A stretch of 25,398 nucleotides of DNA, from positions 1 through 25,398 of IMG/VR virus record IMGVR_UViG_3300027142_000052; one strand, written 5' to 3'. Origin of the DNA: a virus. Below the pieces are notes generated by a model. It was given only the letters and a program-made list of their open reading frames with translations, had not been told where the DNA came from and made no database searches. The first letter of the stretch is position 1; every line of letters begins with the position of its first letter. Shown piece by piece: positions 1-6,744 of the stretch. The translations under genes were made by a program, and so were the position numbers.

Positions 1-1221
1 GGGGCCATCGGCACCACGGCGGGTGTCCAATACTTCCCGTTCGTGATGTCGTTTAACGCAACCTACGTTGCCAACTTCGGCCAACGCCCCTTCGCCTACA
101 CCGCCCCCAGCGGCTTCAAGGCGCTCAATACCAGTTCGTTACCTGCCCCAGTAGTCACGAAGCCTAGTGACGTGATGGACGTGTTGCTGTGGACGGGCAA
201 TGGCAGCAACCCGCGCAGCCTTACTGGTCTTAATTTCAGTCCAGATCTGGTCTGGATAAAAGGTCGTCAGTTGATGCCTGATGGGTTTCCTTACGATCAC
301 ACATTGTTTGACAGTGTGCGTGGCACATCTAAGGATCTGCGCTCAAACAGCACCGCTGTGGAAACCACAAACAATACTTACGGATATTTGGATCAGTTTG
401 ACTCGGCTGGGTTCCGAGTCACAAACGGCGCCACTGACGATTACTACGTCAATGAAACCAACAAAACCTACGTCGCCTGGACCTGGGACGCCGGCAGCTC
501 CACCGTCACGAACACACAAGGCTCCATCACTAGTCAGGTGAGGGCTAATGCAAGTGCGGGGTTCTCGATTGTTACTTATACGGGGAATGGTACGAATGGC
601 GCAACAGTTGGACATGGACTAGGTGTTTCACCTGGAATGGTTATTGTCAAATCGCGGTCGGCCGCATACGAGTGGCCGGTGTATCACTCGTCTCTCTCGG
701 CAGGAACAGGGCTTTTTCTTTCCTACGCAATGGCCGCAGGCTCGGTGTCTAGTCAATTCAACTGGGGCGGGATTGGAGCCGCAAGTAATACCACGTTCAC
801 CTGCACGCAAGGCGTCACTACCATTAACAACACAAACGCCAATAGTGCCACCTACGTCGCCTACTGTTTCGCCCCAGTAGCCGGGTACGTTTCTATTTCC
901 AGTTTCATTGGTAATGCGTCGAGCGATGGTCCCTTTGTGTATACGGGATTCCGCCCGAAGTTTCTGCTGATTAAAAATGCTTCGCTCGCTGGGTCCAACT
1001 GGCGAATTATTGATTCTTCTCGCAACCCGTATAACGAGGCAAATCTTCTTCTCAATCCAAACAGCTCAAACGCCGAACAGACAACAACTGCAAACAAGAT
1101 TGATTTCTTGTCTAACGGTTTCAAGTGCAGAGGCACAGATGGTGACACCAACGGCAGTGGAAACACCATGATTTACATGGCAATGGCCGAATCACCCTTC
1201 CAATACGCCCGCGCACGCTAA
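1..1221 (+). CDS. Tail fibre-like protein, SPRY end plus DUF7483-like repeats (5' partial)
   Basis: The reading frame is open from the first base, so the gene begins upstream of the window; the GTG/ATG at 43-48 are internal. The first ~35 residues (ending in the motif NFGQRPFAYTAPSGF) look like the last strands of a SPRY domain as seen in phage tail proteins. Three related beta-rich units follow, each with a pattern like YTGNG...G...SP..V..K....W (visible around bases 185-290, 560-690 and 915-1030), resembling DUF7483 units of cyanophage and pelagiphage fibres. The likely role is host-surface binding at the tail tip. Third codon positions are visibly richer in C/G than in the genes that follow, which suggests exchange of this receptor-binding module. 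The SPRY/DUF7483 assignment is from pattern memory; a structural role is fairly sure, the exact receptor is unknown. Confidence 0.75.
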   Translation, partial: GAIGTTAGVQYFPFVMSFNATYVANFGQRPFAYTAPSGFKALNTSSLPAPVVTKPSDVMDVLLWTGNGSNPRSLTGLNFSPDLVWIKGRQLMPDGFPYDHTLFDSVRGTSKDLRSNSTAVETTNNTYGYLDQFDSAGFRVTNGATDDYYVNETNKTYVAWTWDAGSSTVTNTQGSITSQVRANASAGFSIVTYTGNGTNGATVGHGLGVSPGMVIVKSRSAAYEWPVYHSSLSAGTGLFLSYAMAAGSVSSQFNWGGIGAASNTTFTCTQGVTTINNTNANSATYVAYCFAPVAGYVSISSFIGNASSDGPFVYTGFRPKFLLIKNASLAGSNWRIIDSSRNPYNEANLLLNPNSSNAEQTTTANKIDFLSNGFKCRGTDGDTNGSGNTMIYMAMAESPFQYARAR

Positions 1222-1249
1222 GCCGCCCCACTAGTGAACAAGACTAATT

Positions 1250-1807
1250 ATGTTTATCCTTAACAACCAGCCCCTTTCACCAGATCGGGCATTTACAACT
1301 GAAGATGGAACTCAGTTTCCAGCAAACTGGCTGAGATTATCCAGTCCTGAGGAGCGGGCAGCACTTGGTATTACCGAGACCGAAGATGAGCCTTGGTATG
1401 ACCAAAGGTTCTATTGGGGACCAGACCTACCTAAGGACCACGCTCAACTCGTAGAGCAGTGGGTCGGTCAGACTAAAGCTACCGCTGGCACACTGTTGGC
1501 CGGTAGTGACTGGTACATCACCCGTCAAGCTGAGACAGGCACTCCAACTCCTGCTGACGTTCTTTTCTACCGCCTTGCTGTACGGGACATCTCCGGTACA
1601 AAGGAAGGAAAGATCCGAGCTACCACTACTACTGATGAGTTGGCAGCTTATGTAACCAGTGCTGACTACAGCGGTTGGCCAACAAAAGACGAACCCATTA
1701 CCCAAGCTGATGACACCATTAGCTTCGACGGTGTAACAAGTGGTTCTTACTTTACCGCTACCTCTATTGTTGGTGGCTTTGGTAATGACACCCTTACCTT
1801 TAACTAA
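1250..1807 (+). CDS. Tail-linked hypothetical protein (fibre assembly or accessory type)
   Basis: 185 residues, ATG start, between a tail fibre and the lysis genes. The middle contains a segment of the form SDWYITRQAETGTPTPADV followed by YRLAVRD, which resembles the conserved part of small phage tail-assembly or fibre-chaperone proteins, where a Trp-Tyr motif and a conserved arginine helix recur. The last ~35 residues are Gly/Ser/Thr-rich and may be a beta extension. Position directly after the fibre supports a role in fibre folding or attachment. The family match is a resemblance only; a minor tail protein is an equally fair reading. Confidence 0.6.
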   Translation: MFILNNQPLSPDRAFTTEDGTQFPANWLRLSSPEERAALGITETEDEPWYDQRFYWGPDLPKDHAQLVEQWVGQTKATAGTLLAGSDWYITRQAETGTPTPADVLFYRLAVRDISGTKEGKIRATTTTDELAAYVTSADYSGWPTKDEPITQADDTISFDGVTSGSYFTATSIVGGFGNDTLTFN

Positions 1808-1809
1808 CC

Positions 1810-2016
1810 ATGATCACTATTCTTGGTATTAAGGTGTCCTATGAGACACTTGCTTTCTTTGTTCTTTTTATTGCATCTGAGTATCTTGGTGTAACTAAGA
1901 AGCGTAAGGCTAATAGCGTTACTCAAGCCATCTCTATGGCTGCTGCTTACTTTAGTAAGACACGTACTGAGGATGACACTGTACGTAAGATTCGTCGTAC
2001 CTTCCGAGGTAAGTAG
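1810..2016 (+). CDS. Small membrane protein, candidate holin
   Basis: 68 residues with one clear hydrophobic segment (about residues 10-28, ETLAFFVLFIASEYLGV), then a positively charged tail ending in KIRRTFRGK. It starts three bases after the previous stop and ends two bases before the endolysin start. A one-pass membrane protein directly upstream of an endolysin is the usual place for a pinholin or holin, so it is called a candidate holin from context. There is no sequence motif that proves pore formation; similar small proteins next to lysis genes in cyanophages are mostly left unassigned. Confidence 0.6.
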   Translation: MITILGIKVSYETLAFFVLFIASEYLGVTKKRKANSVTQAISMAAAYFSKTRTEDDTVRKIRRTFRGK

Positions 2017-2018
2017 TA

Positions 2019-2987
2019 ATGGTACTGCTGCAAGTTAAGCAGTACTACCCCCAGACAGATAGTGCAACAGGTCACGGGGATCGGATGTGCTTTAGCTCAA
2101 CATGTGCTATGGCCATCAAGTATCTCCGTCCTGATGCATTAAAGGGTAGTAACGCCGATGATGATTACCTCCGTACTGTATTGAAGTATGGAGATACAAC
2201 TGAATATACATCACACATCAAGGCTTGTCAGCAGTACGGTATCTTAGCTACCTTCTACCAAAAGGGTACTAAGCAAGCTTTGATCAATGAACTAAAGGCT
2301 GGCTATCCAGTTGCTACTGGTATCCTACATAAAGGTCCTGCTACTGCTCCTAGGGGTGGTGGGCATTGGATGTTATTGATTGGTGATGAGAGTGAACGTG
2401 GTGTCTTCCATGACCCATACGGTGAGATGGATAACGTTAACGGAGGCTATGTCACTATTGGTAGTGGTGGTAGTAGTGTCCGTTACTCTTGGAAGAACTG
2501 GCTTAAGCGTTGGGAAGTAGAGGGTAGTGGTACTGGTTGGTTCATGACCTTCAGGCCTGTCAACACCCCGCAACCTGTAGCTACCGTTGCTAACACTTGG
2601 GAGGGAGTTATTACTGCTGCTAAGGTAGCAGGTGCTAAGTTCCCACAAGTAGTAGCAGCACAGTGGGCATTAGAAAGTGGATGGGGTAAGCATACCTCTG
2701 GTACACATAACTACTTTGGACTTAAGGGCTCTGGTACTGACCATGAGACTAAAGAGTTCATCGATGGTAAGTGGATCACGATTACTGCTGGGTTCATTAA
2801 CTTCCCGGATCTTCAGTCGTGTGTCTCCTATTTGACACAGCGTTGGTACAAGGACTACAAGACATATAAAGGTGTAAATAGAGCAACCTCTGTAGAGGAG
2901 TGTTGCAAACTTTTAGTCAAGGAGGGGTACGCCACTGATCCCAACTATAGCACTAAACTGATTAACATCATCAACCAAAAGAAATGA
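2019..2987 (+). CDS. Two-domain endolysin: C39-like peptidase plus glucosaminidase
   Basis: 322 residues. Residues ~5-170 have the layout of a C39-type papain-fold peptidase: Cys24 in a C-F-S-S-T-C-A-M-A context, a histidine in GGGHWMLLIG (about residue 116) and an Asp in FHDPYG (about residue 132). Residues ~190-320 resemble the endo-beta-N-acetylglucosaminidase family (PF01832), with AAQWALESGWGKHTSGTHNY including the expected catalytic Glu (about residue 218) and NYFGLKG. The enzyme should cut both the peptide cross-links and the glycan strands of the cyanobacterial wall. No signal peptide is seen, so a holin is needed for release; the small membrane gene just upstream could supply it. The stop overlaps the next start (ATGA). 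Confidence 0.85.
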   Translation: MVLLQVKQYYPQTDSATGHGDRMCFSSTCAMAIKYLRPDALKGSNADDDYLRTVLKYGDTTEYTSHIKACQQYGILATFYQKGTKQALINELKAGYPVATGILHKGPATAPRGGGHWMLLIGDESERGVFHDPYGEMDNVNGGYVTIGSGGSSVRYSWKNWLKRWEVEGSGTGWFMTFRPVNTPQPVATVANTWEGVITAAKVAGAKFPQVVAAQWALESGWGKHTSGTHNYFGLKGSGTDHETKEFIDGKWITITAGFINFPDLQSCVSYLTQRWYKDYKTYKGVNRATSVEECCKLLVKEGYATDPNYSTKLINIINQKK

Positions 2988-3229
2988 TTGAAGCGGTTAT
3001 CACAGGTGTTGCTTCTCTGGTGATTGGGATAGGTGGCGGTATTGCAGCTATTAATAGTAAATCGAACACACGTATGGATCAATTAGACAAACGTATTGAT
3101 TCCATTGAGTTGAGGTTTGCTGAGAAGTACGTCCCTCGCCAAGAGCTAGCTAACGCCTTACAAAAGATGGAGGATCACATGATCAGAATCGAGAACAAGC
3201 TGGACCAGATTGTATTGAGAAATGGCTAA
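2984..3229 (+). CDS. Spanin-like membrane/coiled-coil protein
   Basis: 81 residues: an N-terminal hydrophobic, glycine-rich membrane segment (about residues 4-24, VITGVASLVIGIGGGIAAI) followed by a charged heptad-like coiled coil to the C-terminus. It overlaps the endolysin stop by four bases. This shape fits an inner-membrane spanin (Rz type) or an antiholin; related proteins sit beside cyanophage endolysins. No lipoprotein partner (Rz1) is visible nested in or after it, so the spanin call is from topology and context only. Confidence 0.6.
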   Translation: MIEAVITGVASLVIGIGGGIAAINSKSNTRMDQLDKRIDSIELRFAEKYVPRQELANALQKMEDHMIRIENKLDQIVLRNG

Positions 3230-3611
3230 GAAAACCTGCATTAAATGCGGGATAGAAAAAGAGTTGGACAAATTTGAGAGTAAACGTAACACTTGTAAGG
3301 AATGCAGAAACCAGCAAGCTCGTGATTCTCAAAGAGCAAGAACTTGGAAGTACCGAACTCAGTACGGTATTACTTTAAAGGATTACGATTTACTCTACGA
3401 ACAGCAGAATGGCCTTTGCTCTATTTGTGGTACAGATACCCCTGGAGGTCCCGGAGAACGTTTTAGAGTAGATCATAACCATGAAACGAATGAAGTTCGT
3501 GGGTTACTTTGCAATAACTGCAACCGTGGACTTGGTTACTTAAAAGATAGCCCAACAATACTATCTAAAGCCTTGACTTATTTACTTACTAACGGACACT
3601 ATGGCACCTAA
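3222..3611 (+). CDS. HNH homing-type endonuclease, endonuclease VII fold
   Basis: 129 residues. The N-terminus carries two CxxC knuckles (CIKCG and CKECR), and the C-terminal half has CSICG, VDHNHETNEVRGLLCNNCN and a GLGYLKD tail, the hallmark of the recombination endonuclease VII family (PF02945), a zinc-bound treble-clef nuclease. Such genes are usually selfish insertions between phage genes. It is wedged between the spanin-like gene (overlap 8 bases) and the small terminase (overlap 11 bases). A paralogue lies at 15816-16229. A Holliday-junction role cannot be excluded but T7-like phages normally use endonuclease I, which is present elsewhere. Confidence 0.85.
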   Translation: MAKKTCIKCGIEKELDKFESKRNTCKECRNQQARDSQRARTWKYRTQYGITLKDYDLLYEQQNGLCSICGTDTPGGPGERFRVDHNHETNEVRGLLCNNCNRGLGYLKDSPTILSKALTYLLTNGHYGT

Positions 3612-3855
3612 ACAGAAAGCTACGGAAGATGCTTTTAACGAATTACATAACCTAGTTACCGAAGAGTTTCTTCGCCGCATTAAATCTGGTGAGGCTAGTA
3701 CTGCAGATTTAAAAGCCTGCACAGATTGGCTATCTAAAAATGACATTTCGGGTTGCGCGTATCAGGGTAACCCCCTTGACAAACTAGCTACCATCATGCC
3801 TAAGGTAGACCCTGAACTTATCCAAAAGAGGTTGTATGGCAAGTCGCACATCTAA
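3601..3855 (+). CDS. Terminase small subunit (DNA maturase A, T7 gp18-like)
   Basis: 84 residues, mostly helical, with the segment LRRIKSGEASTADLKACTDWL followed by KNDISG, which resembles the conserved core of T7-type maturase A proteins of cyanophages. It would bind the concatemer junction and guide the large terminase. Length matches T7 gp18 (about 89 residues). It overlaps both neighbours, ending in the start of the next gene. The large subunit lies 2.9 kb downstream instead of next door, with nuclease-like and unrecognised genes in between. Confidence 0.7.
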   Translation: MAPKQKATEDAFNELHNLVTEEFLRRIKSGEASTADLKACTDWLSKNDISGCAYQGNPLDKLATIMPKVDPELIQKRLYGKSHI

Positions 3856-4090
3856 ATACTATAAGGCTAATCCTGAGGCAAAGGCTAAGCGCCTTGAGCA
3901 ACAGGCTAAGTACAATAAGACTAAGGAAGGTCTCAAGATCCGTACTAATGCCAATAAGTTAAACCGTAAGCTTGGTACTTATGGTAACGGGGATGGTATG
4001 GATGCTTCCCATACAGGTCCTAATAAAGGTAAGTTAGAGTCTCCTAAGGCTAACCGTACACGCCCACGTAAGGGTAAGAAGTATGGCTGA
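3836..4090 (+). CDS. Basic small protein with a degenerate HNH-like motif
   Basis: 84 residues, very rich in Lys/Arg. The N-terminal part (KYYKANPEAKAKRLEQQAKY) is a charged helix; the C-terminal part has DGMDASHTGPNKGKLES then NRTRPRKG, recalling small phage proteins of the pattern D-x-x-H ... sN ... NR, which are distant relatives of HNH nucleases. Several catalytic positions appear lost, so DNA binding without cutting is possible. It sits between the small terminase and an intact HNH gene. The gene is very probably real (ATG in overlap with upstream gene), its function is not known. Confidence 0.55.
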   Translation: MASRTSKYYKANPEAKAKRLEQQAKYNKTKEGLKIRTNANKLNRKLGTYGNGDGMDASHTGPNKGKLESPKANRTRPRKGKKYG

Positions 4091-4107
4091 TCCATTGATC
4101 CGGTAAT

Positions 4108-4434
4108 ATGACTCCACTACTGCCTAGTCCTGATCACTACCTCCATAACCTAATAACGATGACAAGCTCTGAAGCAAAAAGGCTACACCGTCGTGCAATT
4201 AAAGAATACTTTAACTGTCAATGTGTTTATTGCGGAGAAACTTATGAATTACATGAACTTACACTTGATCACGTTCGCCCTAAGTGTCTTGGTGGCGAAG
4301 ACCTTACATCAAATCTGGTACCCAGCTGTAGGCAATGTAATCAGGATAAAGGCAGTAGAAATTGGTTACAATGGATGAGGGACACATTCGGTCCTACCAA
4401 TAGGGAAACACTAATCTTAGCACACATTCGTTAA
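4108..4434 (+). CDS. HNH endonuclease
   Basis: 108 residues with the classic HNH module: CVYCGETYELHELTLDHVRP, then GG, NLVPSCRQCNQDKGS (two zinc CxxC pairs and the DH of the active site). The family (PF01844) is widespread in cyanophages, often close to packaging genes, where HNH proteins can help the terminase cut DNA or act as free-standing homing nucleases. The N-terminus could begin at Met18 (base 4159) where homologues seem to start, because the first residues are Pro/Leu-rich and less typical; the start at 4108 is chosen because it fits the tight spacing. Confidence 0.85.
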   Translation: MTPLLPSPDHYLHNLITMTSSEAKRLHRRAIKEYFNCQCVYCGETYELHELTLDHVRPKCLGGEDLTSNLVPSCRQCNQDKGSRNWLQWMRDTFGPTNRETLILAHIR

Positions 4435-4436
4435 TC

Positions 4437-4820
4437 ATGGACAAAAAGAAAACACTTAAAGAGATGCGTGATGAAATCAATCGAATGATTGAAGCATCTC
4501 AAATGCGTCAAAAGGGTCAAAAGGTAACATCTGAAGATATTAAAAGTAACCCTATTGGTACACGGGTTAAGGCAGTTAAGCCTGAAAATTTCCGTACTGA
4601 TATTGACACAGGTAAAAAGTCTCAACAGTCTAAGGACTACAGTAAAGCAAAAACTTCAGGTACCTACATGGACTCCAATAATAAGCCTTATCCTCCTTCT
4701 GCTAATAAGGATAGCAAGCCTCGTCAACGTCCTGGCTCTGGTAAAGAGCGTATGCTGGCAAAGGAAGAGGAAGAGCGTAAGCGTCGTATGCGTGGTGAGT
4801 CTAACGTAGTTGGGAGCTAA
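4437..4820 (+). CDS. Unrecognised hydrophilic protein
   Basis: 127 residues, no recognised domain. It is almost entirely polar, with a Lys/Asp/Ser-rich centre and a highly charged C-terminus (KERMLAKEEEERKRRMRGE), so it is probably largely disordered or coiled coil. It starts two bases after the HNH stop and is followed two bases later by the next gene, so it belongs to the same transcription unit. Location near packaging genes leaves open a scaffold or minor virion role; nothing in the sequence decides this. Confidence 0.6.
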   Translation: MDKKKTLKEMRDEINRMIEASQMRQKGQKVTSEDIKSNPIGTRVKAVKPENFRTDIDTGKKSQQSKDYSKAKTSGTYMDSNNKPYPPSANKDSKPRQRPGSGKERMLAKEEEERKRRMRGESNVVGS

Positions 4821-4822
4821 TT

Positions 4823-6148
4823 ATGGCTCCACGTCCAATGCCTGTACGTAGACAACAGTCTCGTGAAATTAAACAGGTACTCAGTGAAGGCACATATACA
4901 ACTACTGATCCTCAGGGGCAGATTAATGTTATGCGCCAATACCAAGCAGCTAATCTAATTCCACCAGAGTTTAACGCTCCTCAGGAAGTATCTGACGCTG
5001 TAGCAGAGCGAATGGCAGCTGGTAGATCCAAGGAACAAGCTCTTAACGAATTAGGCATTAACTTGCCACGTTCTTTCTTTGACAACAAAGGTAAACTTAT
5101 TGGTAGAAAACTTAGGGATGCTCAAAGCCCAGCACTAATAGAAGCTTGGAACAAAGCTACTGGAGGTTTACCTGCTCAAGATTTGGGTAAACTGGAAGGT
5201 CGAGAGTGGACTAACGCACAAAAGGTGGCTCAAGAGGTTGGTCGTCGACTTGGCATGAAACTAGATCTTGGTCACTTTGAGACATCTGCTTCTGGTGCCC
5301 CTGGTAATATAGCAGCTGCAGGGGCTGAATACAACCTGGCCAATCAAGCAGCTGGCCGTAGTCTTGAGAATCCATTTAGGCCTCAAACACAGGCTGAGGT
5401 TGCTAATCTTGGTATGGCAACTAACAAAGTACAGGGTTTGGCTGAAGCCTCTTTGTTAACTCAAGACCTACCGACTCGTGGTGGTTTGGTTGGTAGTCCG
5501 CTTAATCCGTATGTGTCAGTTCTACTTGGTACTACTTTAAGTGGTCAAAGCTCCAGACTCTTACCTCAGGAAAACCTTGAAACATTAAACTACACCTTTG
5601 ATCAACTGGTTAAACAAGGTGCCAATCCAGTTGCCATGTATGATTACATACGTGAACGTGCTGGTGAAGGTATTGACATTAATGAAATGTCTAGTGCTGG
5701 TCAAGAACAGTACGATATTTCTAGGTTTGCCCCTAAGGAAGAAGCACCTAATGCTGGTCCACTAAGGATTACACAACCTGCTGCACCTAAAGGTCCTACA
5801 GTAACGACAAAAGGTGTTCCCAAGGGATTAGCAGAACCTCAAGTAATCCTAACAAGCAGTCAATCCTTAGGTCAAAAGGCTGCAGCTATTGCTAATAGGG
5901 AACCTGTACCACCACCTAAACCAGTTGTAGTAGTACCTAAACCAGCAGCTAAGCCTAAACCAGTGGCTGCTAAACCTAAACCAAAAGCAGTAACTAAACC
6001 CACACCAGTTGTAACTACTAGAACAACTAAGGTTAAACCGACTAGTGCTAGTATGCAAATTAGGGCTATGCAGAATACTGTCCCTGATGTTATGCGTATT
6101 CAACCTGGTATGAGCCTACCTAGTACATCTTTAATTCAAGGTATTTAG
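4823..6148 (+). CDS. Unrecognised protein, probable virion-linked, Pro/Lys-rich tail
   Basis: 441 residues. Residues ~125-180 contain a segment LGHFETSASGAPGNIAAAG followed by N-x-A-N-Q-A-A-G, which weakly recalls degenerate HNH/treble-clef modules of phage proteins (GH ... N ... N). Residues ~350-400 are a low-complexity linker of Pro, Lys, Val and Ala (PPPKPVVVV, PKPAAKPKPVAAKPKPK), like linkers in structural proteins. The final 40 residues are Met/Ser/Pro-rich. Length and composition suggest a virion or tail-linked protein. The codon use is like that of neighbours. Function unknown. Confidence 0.6.
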   Translation: MAPRPMPVRRQQSREIKQVLSEGTYTTTDPQGQINVMRQYQAANLIPPEFNAPQEVSDAVAERMAAGRSKEQALNELGINLPRSFFDNKGKLIGRKLRDAQSPALIEAWNKATGGLPAQDLGKLEGREWTNAQKVAQEVGRRLGMKLDLGHFETSASGAPGNIAAAGAEYNLANQAAGRSLENPFRPQTQAEVANLGMATNKVQGLAEASLLTQDLPTRGGLVGSPLNPYVSVLLGTTLSGQSSRLLPQENLETLNYTFDQLVKQGANPVAMYDYIRERAGEGIDINEMSSAGQEQYDISRFAPKEEAPNAGPLRITQPAAPKGPTVTTKGVPKGLAEPQVILTSSQSLGQKAAAIANREPVPPPKPVVVVPKPAAKPKPVAAKPKPKAVTKPTPVVTTRTTKVKPTSASMQIRAMQNTVPDVMRIQPGMSLPSTSLIQGI

Positions 6149-6151
6149 CGT

Positions 6152-6451
6152 ATGGCAGAAAAGAAAAAGCAAACCATTCAAGATAAAGTCTTGAAGCTAA
6201 TACGTGACCTAAAGATTGGCTACATCAACGGTCAAAACCCTATGGGTCGTGCTCAAACAGGTCATGGCTACTTCCCTGCTAAGAATGCAGCACTTAACAT
6301 TGGGGCATTGATGAACATGCCGTATGACCCTGAGATGAGGATTAGACCTAAAGATCCTCAACAACAACTGCGTGCTATTACCTCTGGTATTGGTAGAGTG
6401 GAACGTATCCATAATGCCTACATCAAACCACGAGTAAAGCTTGCAGACTAG
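6152..6451 (+). CDS. Unrecognised small basic protein
   Basis: 99 residues, basic, ATG three bases after the preceding stop. A charged N-terminal helix is followed by GYFPAKNAALNIGALMNMPY and a C-terminal basic helix. No family recognised. It is the last gene before a hairpin and terminator, so it ends a transcription unit that began at or before the lysis genes. Confidence 0.55.
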   Translation: MAEKKKQTIQDKVLKLIRDLKIGYINGQNPMGRAQTGHGYFPAKNAALNIGALMNMPYDPEMRIRPKDPQQQLRAITSGIGRVERIHNAYIKPRVKLAD

Positions 6452-6470
6452 TGCGTGCTAACGCACACTA
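6451..6470 (+). repeat. Hairpin and one copy of a 16-nt inverted repeat
   Basis: GTGCGT-GCTA-ACGCAC forms a perfect 6-bp stem with a 4-nt loop at 6451-6466, touching the stop codon of the upstream gene. Bases 6455-6470 (GTGCTAACGCACACTA) are the exact reverse complement of 10429-10444 in the early leader. There is no T-run after it, so it is not a terminator by itself. Confidence 0.6.
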
Positions 6471-6487
6471 ACGCTCCACCATAGGTG

Positions 6488-6526
6488 CCTAGGAGCCTCT
6501 ACAGGGGGCCTCTAGGTTCCTTTACG
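6488..6526 (+). terminator. Rho-independent terminator
   Basis: A 12-bp stem (CCTAGGAGCCTC at 6488-6499 with GGGGCCTCTAGG at 6505-6516; one A-C mismatch and two G-T pairs) with loop TACAG is followed by TTCCTTTACG. It lies in the 86-base gap between the small basic protein gene and the gene at 6538, with the hairpin at 6451-6466 upstream. The T-run is interrupted, so read-through into the terminase gene is likely to be partial. Confidence 0.65.
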
Positions 6527-6537
6527 CACATTCTACT

Positions 6538-6744
6538 ATGAACAACATTAAACGCGATACAGCGCCTTCTAGGAGTCAATTAAAGATTGCTGGCCATATG
6601 ACATCATCAGATAAGCAAATCCTTATGGATCATGCTAAGTCTCTTAAACAACAAGGTGGCCGTGGAGCTGCTAAGGAACTAGAGAGAATGAATAAAATGT
6701 ACGCTCCTTATGGGTTGTCATTTGGTAAAATTGAGGGTGCATAA
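6538..6744 (+). CDS. Unrecognised small protein upstream of TerL
   Basis: 68 residues, basic and helical (for example ILMDHAKSLKQQGGRGAAKE). The stop codon overlaps the TerL start (TAATG), a sign of coupled translation. Small proteins at this place in T7-like cyanophages are common, but no function is known for them. It could help packaging because of its place only. Confidence 0.6.
   Translation: MNNIKRDTAPSRSQLKIAGHMTSSDKQILMDHAKSLKQQGGRGAAKELERMNKMYAPYGLSFGKIEGA

Noticed and set aside
4083-4106. Seven-codon frame (ATG GCT GAT ... TAA) just before the HNH gene
   Set aside because: Too short to support as a gene; could be a leftover of a gene start interrupted by the HNH gene, but there is no second half to prove it.
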